NCBI GenBank assembly: GCA_025980665.1
Contig: JAICXC010000002.1
Location: 26,057-90,056 of the forward strand
DNA from: Bryobacteraceae bacterium
Lineage (GTDB): Bacteria > Acidobacteriota > Terriglobia > Bryobacterales > Bryobacteraceae
Length of the DNA: 64,000 nt
Reading direction: 5' to 3'
Both the position numbers and the translations under genes were made by a program. A model generated the notes under the pieces. It ran no database searches. It had not been told where the DNA came from and saw nothing but the letters and a program-made list of their open reading frames with translations. Positions within the stretch are counted from its first letter, which is position 1. Each line of letters opens with the position of its first letter. This document shows, in pieces, positions 26,682-35,739 of this stretch.

Positions 26682-26979
26682 CTAGCCTTTCCCATGTTGC
26701 TGGCTTCGATCTGTGAAGCAGATAATCGCGCCGCATGTCAGGGCTACGAACATTCCAACGAAGGCGGCGGCATCCAAGGCAGTCAGTAGAAGGCCCTGGT
26801 TCGGCTGAAAGGGCGTAGGTCGACCGGAAAGCCAACTGTAGAGCGCGTCAACCAAACAACAAACCGTAACATCCGACTGCGAAGCGGGCCAGCCTTGGAC
26901 GATGTGGCGCGAGCCGAGGAATGGCTCGATAGAGTGCAACTAGCGCGAACGACCATATCAAGAGTCCCTTCCACCACAT
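26682..26979 (-). pseudogene. Small two-TM membrane protein gene with a frameshift
   Basis: From ATG 26979 the minus strand reads MWWKGLLIWSFALVALYRAI, then PRLAPHRPRLARFAVGCYGLLFG and a TGA at 26848-26850. The next frame carries straight on as LVDALYSWLSGRPTPFQPNQ, GLLLTALDAAAFVGMFVALT and CGAIICFTDRSQQHGKG to the stop at 26682. Dropping one base in the TTTGTTGTTTGG stretch near 26855 joins them into a roughly 97-aa protein with an N-terminal and a C-terminal TM helix. The ORF track shows only the second half. Real mutation or sequence error cannot be told apart here. Confidence 0.6.
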
Positions 26980-27020
26980 GGTATTGAACGTACCTTAAAA
27001 GGGCTCAGACGACATTAATC

Positions 27021-29765
27021 TTACGATGCCGTCAACACGCCTTTATCGATGCCGCCCGGAGCCTTTGGATCGACCACCGGCAGCAACAGTTCGAAGGAGA
27101 ACGTGGAACCTTGTCCGGGGATACTTTTCACGCCCAGATCGCCCCCCATCAGCGTCACTAATTCCTTGCTGATCGCGAGCCCCAGACCGGTACCACCGAA
27201 TCGACGGGTAATCGACGCGTCGGCCTGCGTGAACTTCTGAAACAGCTGCTGCTGTACTTCCTCGGAGATGCCGATGCCGGTATCTTCCACCTCAAACCGG
27301 ATACGAGCTTTCCCGGCGCCCGATTCAGGACAATGTACCGCTAGCGTGACTTTACCCTGCGATGTGAACTTCACCGCGTTGCCCGCCAGATTGAGCAGCA
27401 CCTGCCGAAGCCGGCCCTCGTCGCCCACCAGAACCCTGGGATTCAGGGGCGACCAGCGGAGGGCCAGCTCAATGCCCTTTTCCGCCGCCTGCGGCTTTAA
27501 CAGATCGATCACATTGGTCGCGATGGTTCCCAGGTCGAAGGGACGCGACTCAATCCCCATCCGTCCCGCTTCGAGTTTAGAGAAATCCAGAACGTCATTG
27601 AGGACACGTAATAGAGACTCGGCCGAACTATGGGCTGTGTCGGCGAACTCGCGCTGCTCCTCGTCCAAATCGCCGTCCATAAGCAGACTGATCATCCCCA
27701 GGACCCCGTTCATGGGCGTCCGGATTTCGTGGCTCATGTTCGCCAGGAATTCAGACTTGGACCGGTTGGCGGCATCAGCGGCGTGCAGGGCCTTGGCCAA
27801 GTCCCGCGTGCGCTCCTCCGCCAACGCCGAGGCGCGTTGTCCCGTGGATTGCAGGTTCACCACTAATCCCGCCAGGAGCAGCGACAAAAGCGCGGTACAT
27901 CCTGCGGCCCATGCCGATGGGGTTTTGCTCAGGTAGGGGAACTTCGGTGTGCGTGTCCAGCCGAGCTTCCAGGTACTTCCCGCCAGCTCCAACGTCGTGG
28001 TGCGCTCAAATTTCGGATCGCCTCCAGCGGTGTTGTCTGATGCGAACATCAGTTGGCCTGGCGTCGTGCCATTGTCATAGACCCGCAACTTGGCAAGATC
28101 CTGGACCTGATCCAGGGCGGATCGGAAGAACGCCTCGCCAGTGAACGCCAACGCGGTCCACCCGATAAATTCGCCGCGGTGTTCGGCAGCCGAGGGGTCC
28201 TCAAGGTAAACCGGCACGAACAGCATGAGACCGTTCATCGGATTCCGCCGCGCACGGAAGGCGATAGCTCTAGTCAAGCTGGCCATGCCCGTGTCGCGCG
28301 CCCGTTCCGCCGCGCCCCGGCGAAGAGGTTCCGTGGCGACGTCCACTCCCAGAATCATGGCGGCGAAGCGGGGCGGCTCGGCGTACGTTGTGATAAAGTG
28401 CTGCCCGTTCGGAGCCTGAGATTGCGGTGCGCCAAGCATGGGCCGTACCTGAAAATTGGGTGCGCCCTGACGGCGGCGCTGAGCGATAAAGCTTTCCAGT
28501 TGCGCTTCCGGGATCCACCGGATGAATTCGACGGCGGTTACTCCGGGATAGCGAGTGAGCAATCCCAGGCGATCTACATAGCTATGCCAATTCTTTGGAT
28601 CGGGACCACCCGAGGCGGCGATGAAACCAGCCGCGCCGCGCAGCACGTCCTCGTAGTTCGCCAGGCGGCCATGCATCTGGCTTTCTACCGCGCTCACCAC
28701 TTTGTCGAAACGAGCCTCGTCGTACTCCACTCGGTCCCGATCGAGTGAGGAGTACAGCAATCCGCTCAACATCCATCCCGCCACTAGGACCGTACCGGGC
28801 AGCAAAAGGCTGCCGGAGGACCGGAACGCACCCACGGCCAGGCCGGTCAGCGATACCGCGGCCAGAAACAAATTCAGGTTCTGAAGGTTTTCATGGACCG
28901 TGCCGCCCGCAAATACTCCCACGCCGATGTGCGTGGCCCAAACCGCTGCGGAGGCGATCGCCAGCGCGCTTAGGCGTGCGGCTGGAGGCCCTACCCACGC
29001 GGCTGAAAACAAGATCAAAAGGAACACGGAGAAAAGAAAGGAAGACGCGCCGGGGAGGAAGAAAACGAGGTAGCACACGGCTGCTACCGCGCCGCTGAGC
29101 AGGATGATCTTGAGAAGCCCTTCGCGATCGCAGAAGGGAACGCGGCCGGCGACGCATTTGCCAATCGCCAGCAAAACGGGCGTCAGGATGAGGATGCCAA
29201 GCGCATCTCCTATGAACCAGCGGCTGGAAACCAGCTGCCATTGACTGGCTTTGAAAGTGCCACCCAGAATCAGGATGATGGTGCCCACAACCGTCGACGC
29301 CAACGGGGAGAGGATTGCGGTTCCTGTAATGGCTGCGACTTCTTCGAAATGTCCCAGGGCTTTCCTTTTGGCAATCGTATGGAACAGCCACACGCCGATT
29401 AGCGGACGCAAGGAATTCGCGAAGGCCATTCCCACTGCCGGTGCCCACGCGACAGCTCTCCCCGAGATAGTCGTGATGTACGCAGCGAACAGAACAGGCC
29501 AGAAGCGAGGTCCGAACACCAGTAGCGCTACCAGGTCGAGTCCCGCGGCAGGCCACACAGGTGTCAGGGTAGCGCCGGAAAGCAAGGACCAGCCCAGCTG
29601 GGATAAGGCGAAATGCACGAAAAATAACGGAACCGCGACGGTGGCGTAGGGCAGGTTTCGAATGGCGGAGCCGCTAAAGAGTCCGCCTTCGTCATGCAGG
29701 ACGAGACGGACCAACGGGTTTCGCTCGCGGGCTGTTGAAGATTCGCTCTGAGGCGACGTGGCCAT
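27021..29765 (-). CDS. MASE1-CHASE sensor histidine kinase
   Basis: A 914-residue orphan sensor kinase. Residues 40-340 form the eight-helix MASE1 membrane sensor ([36 protein letters not shown]). A periplasmic CHASE domain follows ([33 protein letters not shown]), then another TM helix ([22 protein letters not shown]) and a coiled linker. The HisKA dimerisation helix holds the phosphorylated His in [16 protein letters not shown]. The ATPase domain shows [10 protein letters not shown] (N box), EDTGIGI (G1) and GTGLGLAI (G2). There is no receiver domain, and no response-regulator gene is adjacent, so its partner is encoded elsewhere. The ligand is unknown. Confidence 0.93.
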   Translation of the reverse strand: MATSPQSESSTARERNPLVRLVLHDEGGLFSGSAIRNLPYATVAVPLFFVHFALSQLGWSLLSGATLTPVWPAAGLDLVALLVFGPRFWPVLFAAYITTISGRAVAWAPAVGMAFANSLRPLIGVWLFHTIAKRKALGHFEEVAAITGTAILSPLASTVVGTIILILGGTFKASQWQLVSSRWFIGDALGILILTPVLLAIGKCVAGRVPFCDREGLLKIILLSGAVAAVCYLVFFLPGASSFLFSVFLLILFSAAWVGPPAARLSALAIASAAVWATHIGVGVFAGGTVHENLQNLNLFLAAVSLTGLAVGAFRSSGSLLLPGTVLVAGWMLSGLLYSSLDRDRVEYDEARFDKVVSAVESQMHGRLANYEDVLRGAAGFIAASGGPDPKNWHSYVDRLGLLTRYPGVTAVEFIRWIPEAQLESFIAQRRRQGAPNFQVRPMLGAPQSQAPNGQHFITTYAEPPRFAAMILGVDVATEPLRRGAAERARDTGMASLTRAIAFRARRNPMNGLMLFVPVYLEDPSAAEHRGEFIGWTALAFTGEAFFRSALDQVQDLAKLRVYDNGTTPGQLMFASDNTAGGDPKFERTTTLELAGSTWKLGWTRTPKFPYLSKTPSAWAAGCTALLSLLLAGLVVNLQSTGQRASALAEERTRDLAKALHAADAANRSKSEFLANMSHEIRTPMNGVLGMISLLMDGDLDEEQREFADTAHSSAESLLRVLNDVLDFSKLEAGRMGIESRPFDLGTIATNVIDLLKPQAAEKGIELALRWSPLNPRVLVGDEGRLRQVLLNLAGNAVKFTSQGKVTLAVHCPESGAGKARIRFEVEDTGIGISEEVQQQLFQKFTQADASITRRFGGTGLGLAISKELVTLMGGDLGVKSIPGQGSTFSFELLLPVVDPKAPGGIDKGVLTAS

Positions 29766-29882
29766 TATTCAAACCTGCAATGGTCATAAATCGGCCGTCG
29801 ACTGCACGCAAACAATGAGTTATTGTGCTTACATACCTTTTTTGTTCGGTACCAAAGCTAAGAGCTTCGCCCTATGTCCTGC

Positions 29883-30863
29883 CTACGCCATCGGGGGCGG
29901 CTGTGGTGGCGGTTGCTGGGGCGTACGATTCGGAGCGGGCTGCGGATGTCCCGAGCGTATGACGTTCATCGCCGCCCCAATCATGCTGGCGACGTCGGTC
30001 AAGTTAGCCGGAACAATCAGGGTGTTTCCCTGCTTGGCCAGATTGCCGAACTGATTGATGTACTGCTCGGCAACACGGAGCTGCACGGCTTCAAAGCCGC
30101 CCGGAGCCAGGATGGCGGCGGCCACTTCGCGGATGCCCGATCCCGTGGCGTTGGCGACCGTCATAATGGCCGACCCCTGTCCTTCGGCCTCGTTGATCTG
30201 CTGTTGCTTGCGAGCTTCGGAAGCCTTGATCACCTGCTGTTTTTCGCCTTCCGCCTTGTTGATGGCGGCGTCGCGGACGCCTTCCGAGGTCAGAACGATG
30301 GCGCGCTTTTCGCGTTCCGCGCGCATCTGTTTCTCCATCGCGGCCAAAATGTCTTGCGGCGGAGTAATGTTCTTGATTTCGTAGCGGAGAACCTTGACGC
30401 CCCAGGCTTCCGAAGCCTTGTCGACCTCGTTTACAACTTGTGTGTTAATGGTAGCCCGCTCCTCGAAAGTCTTATCCAGATCGATCTTGCCGATTTCGCT
30501 GCGTAATGTCGTCTGGCATAGCTGGACAATCGCGAAACGGTAATCCGTGATTCCATAGGACGCCCGTTCCGGATTCAGCACCTTCAGATAAAGGACTCCG
30601 TCCACGCCCACCTGAACGTTGTCGCGCGTGATGCAGACCTGCTCGGGGATATCGTAGGTCTGCTCCTTGAGGGAGTGCCGGTAGCGGATCACATCGACGA
30701 ACGGAGTTAGTACGTGGAATCCCGCGCCTAGCGTTCCGCTGTAGGTTCCCAGGCGCTCCACAACGAAGGCGTTCTGTTGAGGAACCACGACCGCCGTCTT
30801 TACCAGGACGATGATGATTAATAAAGCCAGAAACGCGACGACAAGAATCAGAGGATCCATCAA
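29883..30863 (-). CDS. SPFH/Band 7 membrane scaffold protein (stomatin/QmcA-like)
   Basis: A 326-residue protein with an N-terminal membrane helix (LILVVAFLALLIIIVLVKTAVVV), the Band 7 domain (VVPQQNAFVVERLGTYSGTL, QTYDIPEQVCITRDNVQVGV, EIGKIDLDKTFEER, WGVKVLRYEIKNI) and a long Ala/Glu/Lys/Gln-rich coiled coil (MRAEREKRAIVLTSEGVRDA). A proline/glutamine tail ends it. Such proteins oligomerise into membrane microdomain scaffolds. The NfeD gene lies 7 bp upstream on the same strand, the classical pairing, which supports a joint membrane-quality role. Start at MM (30863) or one codon later. Confidence 0.93.
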   Translation of the reverse strand: MMDPLILVVAFLALLIIIVLVKTAVVVPQQNAFVVERLGTYSGTLGAGFHVLTPFVDVIRYRHSLKEQTYDIPEQVCITRDNVQVGVDGVLYLKVLNPERASYGITDYRFAIVQLCQTTLRSEIGKIDLDKTFEERATINTQVVNEVDKASEAWGVKVLRYEIKNITPPQDILAAMEKQMRAEREKRAIVLTSEGVRDAAINKAEGEKQQVIKASEARKQQQINEAEGQGSAIMTVANATGSGIREVAAAILAPGGFEAVQLRVAEQYINQFGNLAKQGNTLIVPANLTDVASMIGAAMNVIRSGHPQPAPNRTPQQPPPQPPPMA

Positions 30864-30870
30864 TTCTCCC

Positions 30871-31308
30871 TTAGGTGCCTTTTATGTACAGCGTCAGCCC
30901 TTCCACGCGTTCGACTTTAGGACGCCCGGCACGGCGGATCGCTTGCGGCCCGGCATTGCATGCCGTCCAGGAAGCTCCCCGCAGTTCCACTTTGCCGATC
31001 GCTCCCGGGGCAATGTCCTCCAGGGCAAGCGCGGTTTCGCCGATCAGCGAATCCACTTTATATCCGTGTTTCCCGCTCAATTTGAATTTTTCCATCAGGG
31101 GCTTGCGGAAAAACGCCAGTGAAATAGCCGAGAAAAATGAAAACAGCAGCCACGGCGCCCAGCCCGGCAAATCGGGAGCGATCCAGAACACCAGCCCCGT
31201 CACCAGTCCGGAGATGCCCAGGAACATAAAGAAAAAGGTGCCGGGCGTGATCATTTCGCATGCCAGCAGCACCAGCCCGACGATCATCCACATCCACCAG
31301 GTAAGCAC
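30871..31308 (-). CDS. NfeD-family membrane protein
   Basis: A 145-residue short-form NfeD protein: two or three TM helices (WWMWMIVGLVLLACEMITPG, FFMFLGISGLVTGLVFWIAP, PWLLFSFFSAISLAF), then a soluble OB-fold domain (SLIGETALALEDIAPGAIGKVELRGASWTA, VEGLTLYIKG). It forms an operon with the SPFH gene 7 bp downstream; NfeD proteins bind and help assemble their SPFH partner. The ClpP-like protease domain of long NfeD proteins is absent. Confidence 0.9.
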   Translation of the reverse strand: MLTWWMWMIVGLVLLACEMITPGTFFFMFLGISGLVTGLVFWIAPDLPGWAPWLLFSFFSAISLAFFRKPLMEKFKLSGKHGYKVDSLIGETALALEDIAPGAIGKVELRGASWTACNAGPQAIRRAGRPKVERVEGLTLYIKGT

Positions 31309-31340
31309 GGAGCTATTGTGTCATAACCTATGGCACCGTA

Positions 31341-31346
31341 TAGAAT
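31341..31346 (+). promoter_or_regulatory. -10 box TAGAAT giving a very short leader
   Basis: TAGAAT ends 11 nt before ATG 31358, with no Shine-Dalgarno sequence between. TTGTGT at 31316-31321 could be a weak -35 at 19 bp spacing. Confidence 0.4.
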
Positions 31347-31357
31347 AACTTAGAACT

Positions 31358-31639
31358 ATGCAAGATTGGGGATTCGCACAAGCTCATCCGGCCGAGCAAT
31401 TGGCACGTATCCATTATTTTTCGATGTGCAAAATCGAAGAAGGCCCCGAGATCGAGATGACCATTACTGTCAAGGAATTTTTCACGCCCAAAGATCCTGC
31501 CCTTGTGTTTTTCGCACAGGCGGATAAGCAGACCAATCAGAAGATCGCGGCGTACACTCCTTGCGGCTGGGGCCGGACCCTGCTCGAAGCCTTGGAAGAA
31601 TGCGTCCGGGCGGTCAACCGATTCCCGTATCAGGGGTAA
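31358..31639 (+). CDS. Hypothetical protein, 93 aa
   Basis: A soluble, slightly acidic protein: MQDWGFAQAHPAEQLARIHY, then EIEMTITVKEFFTPKDPALVFFAQADKQTNQ and TPCGWGRTLLEALEECVRAVNRFPYQ. The alternation of strands and a final amphipathic helix suggests a small alpha/beta fold. I believe relatives occur in other Acidobacteriota but know no function. It is divergent from nfeD, about 50 bp between starts. The 140 bp after it hold nothing I can name. Confidence 0.6.
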   Translation: MQDWGFAQAHPAEQLARIHYFSMCKIEEGPEIEMTITVKEFFTPKDPALVFFAQADKQTNQKIAAYTPCGWGRTLLEALEECVRAVNRFPYQG

Positions 31640-31779
31640 CGTACTGAGCCAGTTGACATGCTAGCGAGGGTGCCTGCACAACGGCGTTTCTCAGGAGTAA
31701 ACCTCATCTATACCCACGCGGGCCAACTTCCTAGAACCGGACTTCGGGACCACTCTGGGCTCTCAGGGGTCCGACCCAA

Positions 31780-32358
31780 TCAGCAGGCGCAGTCCTTATC
31801 CAGCATCGGCTGGAGCCGAAGCATAATGGAGCGCTGTAGCAGCACCGGGTAGAGATGAACGACTACACCCGGCAACAGCATCCACAGTGCGGCGCTCCGC
31901 GGGTGCCTGCTGAAAAGTGCGAGGACGGCCAATAATACGTGGATGGCAAAGCACGTTCCGTGAGCGCTGACATTGCCTCGGATACCCTGTTCCAGGGAGG
32001 GTAGGCCAGCCCTTTTGCCCGAGAATCCCCGCATAGGTTTGGTCACAAGACGATTCCATCCAGAGACATCAAGCAGCCAACCGAAAATTCCGACGCCGAG
32101 GATGCGGTGGAGCACGCGCTCCCCCGTAGGCACGCGGAACCATTCGCGAGGCACACGTCGCATAACGGGTGCGGCCACTGCGGGCCCGAGGCTGAAGGTT
32201 ACCCCGACTACCCCCACCGCATACCACGGATTGCTCGGCCCGAGCACGAACCAAAACACAGTCAGATACACGGCAAAGAATAGCAATATGAGCCGGTACC
32301 AGACGCTCTGAAAGACGACGTCCATGGGATTTGGTTTCGGTGACGGTTCAGCGCTCAC
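31780..32358 (-). CDS. Membrane protein resembling CrtO-type acyltransferases
   Basis: A 192-residue protein with four hydrophobic segments (LILLFFAVYLTVFWFVLGPS, YAVGVVGVTFSLGPAVAAPV, FAIHVLLAVLALF, ALWMLLPGVVVHLYPVLLQR). The centre, WFRVPTGERVLHRILGVGIFGWLLDVSGWNRL, recalls the glycosyl-4,4'-diaponeurosporenoate acyltransferase (CrtO) family, which keeps a short 'R..ER..YR.LG...FK..L' block. That family is used as a loose label for many small membrane proteins, so a carotenoid role should not be assumed. It is divergent from the ferritin-like gene. Confidence 0.6.
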   Translation of the reverse strand: MSAEPSPKPNPMDVVFQSVWYRLILLFFAVYLTVFWFVLGPSNPWYAVGVVGVTFSLGPAVAAPVMRRVPREWFRVPTGERVLHRILGVGIFGWLLDVSGWNRLVTKPMRGFSGKRAGLPSLEQGIRGNVSAHGTCFAIHVLLAVLALFSRHPRSAALWMLLPGVVVHLYPVLLQRSIMLRLQPMLDKDCAC

Positions 32359-32471
32359 AAGAGTTCCTCTGACCGAACTTATAGTTAGGCTGGTCTGATT
32401 AGACTGGACAACAACCGATCCTGGTCGACTGCTAGCCTGTCAACCAAACCTATACGGTATAACGCACAAAC

Positions 32472-32501
32472 TTGTTCCCCAAGGCGTAAAAGCCGTAGTA
32501 T
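32472..32501 (+). promoter_or_regulatory. Sigma70-like promoter TTGTTC-18-TAGTAT
   Basis: TTGTTC (32472-32477) and TAGTAT (32496-32501), 18 bp apart. ATG 32512 is only 10 nt past the -10 box, so the leader would be about 4 nt long. Confidence 0.4.
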
Positions 32502-32511
32502 CCTGAGGCAA

Positions 32512-32976
32512 ATGCCCAAAGCTGCCGCAACTACACGCGAGACACTGATCAAAGCGCTGAACGAGGATCTTTCGCGCGAGTATCAGGCGATTATCTCCTA
32601 CGTCAACTATTCGCAGGTGCTCAAGGGTGCCGCTTACATGAACATCGCGGCCGAACTCGAGATTCATGCCAAACAAGAGTTGGACCACGCTCTTCAGGTC
32701 GCGAATCACGTGGATTACCTGGGCGGGATGCCTTCCGTAACTCCCAAGCCCGTCAAGACTTCGGAGAAGGCGGAAGACATGCTCAAGTTCGATCTGGCGA
32801 ATGAGCAAGAGACGATCCGCAACTATCGCCGGCGGGTGAAACAGGCCGATGAACTGAACGAGTTTGCCATCGCGGAAAGTTTGCGCGGCATTCTCGTACA
32901 GGAACAGGATCACCTGATTGCGTTAGCGACTGCCCTGGGCATCGATGCCCCTGATCCCGGAATCGCCGAAGAGTAA
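32512..32976 (+). CDS. Ferritin-like diiron protein (bacterioferritin/DPS type)
   Basis: A 154-residue four-helix bundle. The helices LIKALNEDLSREYQAIISYVNYSQVL, AELEIHAKQELDHALQVANHVDYLGG, LKFDLANEQETIRNYRRRV and LRGILVQEQDHLIAL carry the E...ExxH and E...ExxH/D residues expected of a diiron site (for example EIHAKQELDH and EQETIRNY). It would store or oxidise iron, or protect against peroxide. It stands alone just upstream of an MFS exporter on the same strand (55 bp gap). Confidence 0.85.
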   Translation: MPKAAATTRETLIKALNEDLSREYQAIISYVNYSQVLKGAAYMNIAAELEIHAKQELDHALQVANHVDYLGGMPSVTPKPVKTSEKAEDMLKFDLANEQETIRNYRRRVKQADELNEFAIAESLRGILVQEQDHLIALATALGIDAPDPGIAEE

Positions 32977-33031
32977 ACCGCTTTGAATCGCCGATAGCCT
33001 GCCCACACAACGGTAGAATCAAGTTGACGGG

Positions 33032-34348
33032 ATGGCGTCCACCATAGAGTGGGGCGGCACCTTGCGCGCCCTGCGATCTCGCAATTACCGGTTGTTCTTC
33101 GCGGGCCAGAGTGTTTCTCTCATCGGCACGTGGATGACCCGTCTGGCCATGAGTTGGCTCGTCTACCAACTCACCGATTCCGCCTTTCTGCTGGGACTCA
33201 CCACCTTCGTCGGACAGATACCAGCCTTTTTCGTGGCGCCCATCGCCGGCGTGTGGCTTGACCGCTGGAATCGCCATCGCGTACTGGTAATCACGCAGGT
33301 TCTGGCGATGATCCAGTCGCTGGCCCTCGCGGCCCTCGCGTTCACCCATTACATCAATCTGTCGTGGGTTATCGGACTGGCGCTGTTCCAGGGACTGATC
33401 AATGCGTTCGACATGCCCGCGCGGCAGGCGTTCGTGGTCGAGATGATTGAAGATCGGGGCGACCTCGGGAACGCCATTGCCCTAAATTCCTCCATGGTGA
33501 ACGGCGCGAAACTGGTGGGTCCCGCCATCGCTGGGGTGCTGGTCGCGGCTGCCGGTGTCGGCGTCTGTTTTCTGCTGGATGGGATCAGCTACATCGCCGT
33601 GATCTATTCGCTCGCGGCTATGAGGGTCGCGCCGGCACAGCCACGAGTGGCCCAGAAAAGCGCCCTGCAAGAGCTGTCGGAAGGATGGAAATATGTGGTG
33701 GAATCGCCCGCCATCCGCTCGATCCTGCTGTTGCTCGCGCTGGTGAGCGTCATCGGAATGCCCTACACCGTCCTGATGCCTTTGATCGCTGCCGATGTCC
33801 TTCACGGGGGAGCGCACACGCTGGGATTCCTGATGGCGATGTCGGGCGTTGGCGCGCTTGCCAGCGCCATCGGGCTGGCGATGCGAAGAACCGTGCTGGG
33901 CCTGGGGAAGCGGATCGCCATCAGCGCCGCGCTCTTCGGAGGCGGCCTGGTCTTGCTGGGTCTTTCACGATCCCTGGCGGTTTCACTTCTTCTGATGGCC
34001 CTCACCGGCTTCGGTATGATGCAGCAAATGGCCGGCAGTAACACGATTCTGCAAACCATCGCGGCCGACGATAAGCGCGGACGCGTGATGTCCTTTTATA
34101 CGCTTGCGATTCTGGGAATGAATCCCATAGGGAGTCTTCTCGCCGGATCGGTGGCTGCGAAGCTCGGCGTGCCGGCGACCATGGTTGGGGCAGGTGGGAT
34201 CTGCCTGGCCGCGTCCGTATGGTTCTACTGGAAGCTTCCCGAAATTCGCCGGGTGATCCGGCCGATCTATCGGGAGCTCGGAATACTACCGGAGATCGCG
34301 GAAGGAATCGAAAGCGCCACGATACTGCAGACGCCACCCGAGAATTGA
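33032..34348 (+). CDS. MFS transporter, EntS-like
   Basis: A 438-residue, 12-helix major-facilitator protein of the MFS_3/EntS group. The N-terminus ALRSRNYRLFFAGQSVSLIGTWM is the usual group start, followed by DRWNRHRVLVITQV (loop 2-3 motif A-like), FDMPARQAFVVEM and the late DDKRGRVMSFYTLAILGMNPIGSLLAG. Relatives export siderophores or drugs. The preceding ferritin-like gene is the only hint of an iron link. A TAGAAT box lies 12 nt before ATG 33032. The stop is one base from the convergent zinc-ribbon gene. Confidence 0.88.
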   Translation: MASTIEWGGTLRALRSRNYRLFFAGQSVSLIGTWMTRLAMSWLVYQLTDSAFLLGLTTFVGQIPAFFVAPIAGVWLDRWNRHRVLVITQVLAMIQSLALAALAFTHYINLSWVIGLALFQGLINAFDMPARQAFVVEMIEDRGDLGNAIALNSSMVNGAKLVGPAIAGVLVAAAGVGVCFLLDGISYIAVIYSLAAMRVAPAQPRVAQKSALQELSEGWKYVVESPAIRSILLLLALVSVIGMPYTVLMPLIAADVLHGGAHTLGFLMAMSGVGALASAIGLAMRRTVLGLGKRIAISAALFGGGLVLLGLSRSLAVSLLLMALTGFGMMQQMAGSNTILQTIAADDKRGRVMSFYTLAILGMNPIGSLLAGSVAAKLGVPATMVGAGGICLAASVWFYWKLPEIRRVIRPIYRELGILPEIAEGIESATILQTPPEN

Positions 34349-34349
34349 G

Positions 34350-34520
34350 CTATGCCGTTCCTTCGAGCGGCGCCCGCCATTTGAAGAGAAAGAAGTGGCG
34401 CCCGCACAGGGAACAGCGGTACGGCGAGAGCAGCCATGACAGGGCCCTCTCAATGGCGTTTCGGACGCCTACGCCCCGAAACTCGACCGATCTGCAATTC
34501 GGGCAATGCGCGGAGGCCAT
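34350..34520 (-). CDS. 56-aa zinc-ribbon protein (missed by the ORF track)
   Basis: The minus strand from ATG 34520 encodes MASAHCPNCRSVEFRGVGVR, then NAIERALSWLLSPYRCSLCG and RHFFLFKWRAPLEGTA. Two CxxC knuckles (CPNC and CSLC) form a classic zinc ribbon, and the arms between look like a compact folded domain. It is below the 60-aa cut of the track. Its stop lies one base from the end of the MFS gene, and it is 19 bp downstream of the basic protein gene, so it is the last member of the cassette operon. Function unknown; it could bind nucleic acid or a protein partner. Confidence 0.7.
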   Translation of the reverse strand: MASAHCPNCRSVEFRGVGVRNAIERALSWLLSPYRCSLCGRHFFLFKWRAPLEGTA

Positions 34521-34539
34521 AATTCTTTTACTCGATTCT

Positions 34540-34770
34540 TCAGTCTGAAGCGGTTTTCGCCGAAGAGCCTGTTCCCGTAACCGCTCGATTTCGGAAAGAG
34601 GCCGCGGACCCTTGCGCGCTGGGTCCTTGGCCGGGGCCTTGTGTGGCGCGGCTCGCGTCCCGGGCGGCCTTAATCTCTTCCGGGGTTCTCAAGTCGGGCT
34701 CGGAAAGCTTTACGTTTTCCTTCGCCCGCGCTACTTGACGTTTATGTCGTTTCAACAGTCTTTTGTTCAT
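34540..34770 (-). CDS. Basic hypothetical protein, 76 aa
   Basis: I start at ATG 34770 (MNKRLLKRHKRQVARAKENVKL), which gives a basic helix followed by SEPDLRTPEEIKAARDASRA and a Gly/Ala/Ser-rich tail that is probably unstructured. The track's start at 34842 would overlap the upstream gene much further. As chosen, it overlaps the 137-aa gene by 29 bp in another frame, so coupling is likely. The basic first half suggests nucleic-acid or ribosome contact. No family is recognised. Confidence 0.5.
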   Translation of the reverse strand: MNKRLLKRHKRQVARAKENVKLSEPDLRTPEEIKAARDASRATQGPGQGPSAQGSAASFRNRAVTGTGSSAKTASD

Positions 34771-35155
34771 GCGTACCTCGCGGTCCATCCGGAACCCGCG
34801 CCGCTTGAGTCGGCTGGTGGCCGCGCCAAGCCGCTCCCACATTCTCGCTGGGCGTCCGGCGTGGCGGTTTTCTGCGTTGGGCGGCCGCCTCTTTGGCGGA
34901 AGCCCGATCCTTCGCGTGCAGGCTCATATCATCTTCGCTGAAAGTCAGCGTGTGCGTCTCTGCACCATTATCGCTCCGCTCCAGAAGATTCCGGCACAAT
35001 AACGGCAGCTCTTGCATCTGGATGCCGTATCTTCGAACCAGCGCAAGATCGGCCCTCACCACCATCTTCGTCCGCACGCGATCCGTCCCCATGCGCTCGA
35101 ATGCGAAAACGCGGAACGCCAGGTCTTGAGTGAATCCAGTGAGCATGAACTGCAT
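34742..35155 (-). CDS. Hypothetical protein, 137 aa
   Basis: ATG 35155 has an excellent ribosome site (AAAGAGGAGTGCAACT before it), so the track start at 35212 is rejected. The first 75 residues (MQFMLTGFTQDLAFRVFAFE, RTKMVVRADLALVRRYGIQMQELPLLCRNLLE) look like a conserved folded domain with alternating strands. The rest (KDRASAKEAAAQRRKPPRRT onward) is charged and disordered. I believe this type recurs in Acidobacteriota genomes but know no function. It lies between the GIY-YIG-like gene and the basic protein gene, all on the minus strand. Confidence 0.65.
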   Translation of the reverse strand: MQFMLTGFTQDLAFRVFAFERMGTDRVRTKMVVRADLALVRRYGIQMQELPLLCRNLLERSDNGAETHTLTFSEDDMSLHAKDRASAKEAAAQRRKPPRRTPSENVGAAWRGHQPTQAARVPDGPRGTHEQKTVETT

Positions 35156-35208
35156 AGTTGCACTCCTCTTTAAACTATCTTTCCCGATCTTCTGAGTGGC
35201 GGGGGCCG

Positions 35209-35511
35209 TCATGAGTGTTGCGTCGCCAGCCGATTACAGGAGGGCCCGTATTCGATCACCAGCCGGTCCTGGCGGGCTGCCCGGCGAGCCTGATCGCAAA
35301 CCTCGAAAACAAACCCTGTGGGCTCATGTTTCTTAAGCGGACTATTGATCTCATGCAAGTGATTCAGCAGCGAGCCTTGGATGTTGTCGCTCTCGCCGAT
35401 ATAGATCCACTCGCGTGCGTTAGAAATGCCATAGACACCCGACATAACAGGCGCATACGTCTGGACCGCATCGGCGGTGAAGTTGCGCGGCGTGAACTGG
35501 TTAAATGGCAT
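35209..35511 (-). CDS. GIY-YIG-like protein lacking the catalytic arginine
   Basis: A 100-residue single-domain protein with SGVYGISNAREWIYIGESDN: GVY and YIG are the two short strands of the GIY-YIG nuclease fold, and a later Glu (TGFVFEV) could be the metal ligand. The helix after YIG normally starts with an essential Arg, but here reads IQGSLLNHLHEI, with no Arg. It may therefore bind DNA without cutting, or be a structural relative. It overlaps the 75-aa gene upstream by 11 bp, so the two are coupled. Confidence 0.7.
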   Translation of the reverse strand: MPFNQFTPRNFTADAVQTYAPVMSGVYGISNAREWIYIGESDNIQGSLLNHLHEINSPLKKHEPTGFVFEVCDQARRAARQDRLVIEYGPSCNRLATQHS

Positions 35512-35728
35512 GCGATCCGTTTCTTTTTGACGGAGGGACCTTCTTCACCCGATCTGCTGTCAGGCGCATTCGTTCGATAAGCTTCTTGCCCAGATTCAAA
35601 TCATCCGGGTTCGACCGGAAGCCCGGCAGCCTCGAATCGATGAACTCTCTGCGGAAAAGCTGATCCGAAGCCAGACTGCTCAAGAGCTCGATTTCGTGGG
35701 TCGTGAATTTTACGCTGATCTGGACCAT
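35501..35728 (-). CDS. Hypothetical protein, 75 aa
   Basis: A small soluble protein: MVQISVKFTTHEIELLSSLA, then SDQLFRREFIDSRLPGFRSN and a basic tail. The spacing of hydrophobic residues suggests two or three helices. It starts 11 bp after the secreted-protein gene and ends inside the start of the GIY-YIG-like gene (11 bp overlap). That firmly places it in the operon. No family is recognised. Confidence 0.55.
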   Translation of the reverse strand: MVQISVKFTTHEIELLSSLASDQLFRREFIDSRLPGFRSNPDDLNLGKKLIERMRLTADRVKKVPPSKRNGSHAI

Positions 35729-35739
35729 CTACAGTACTC

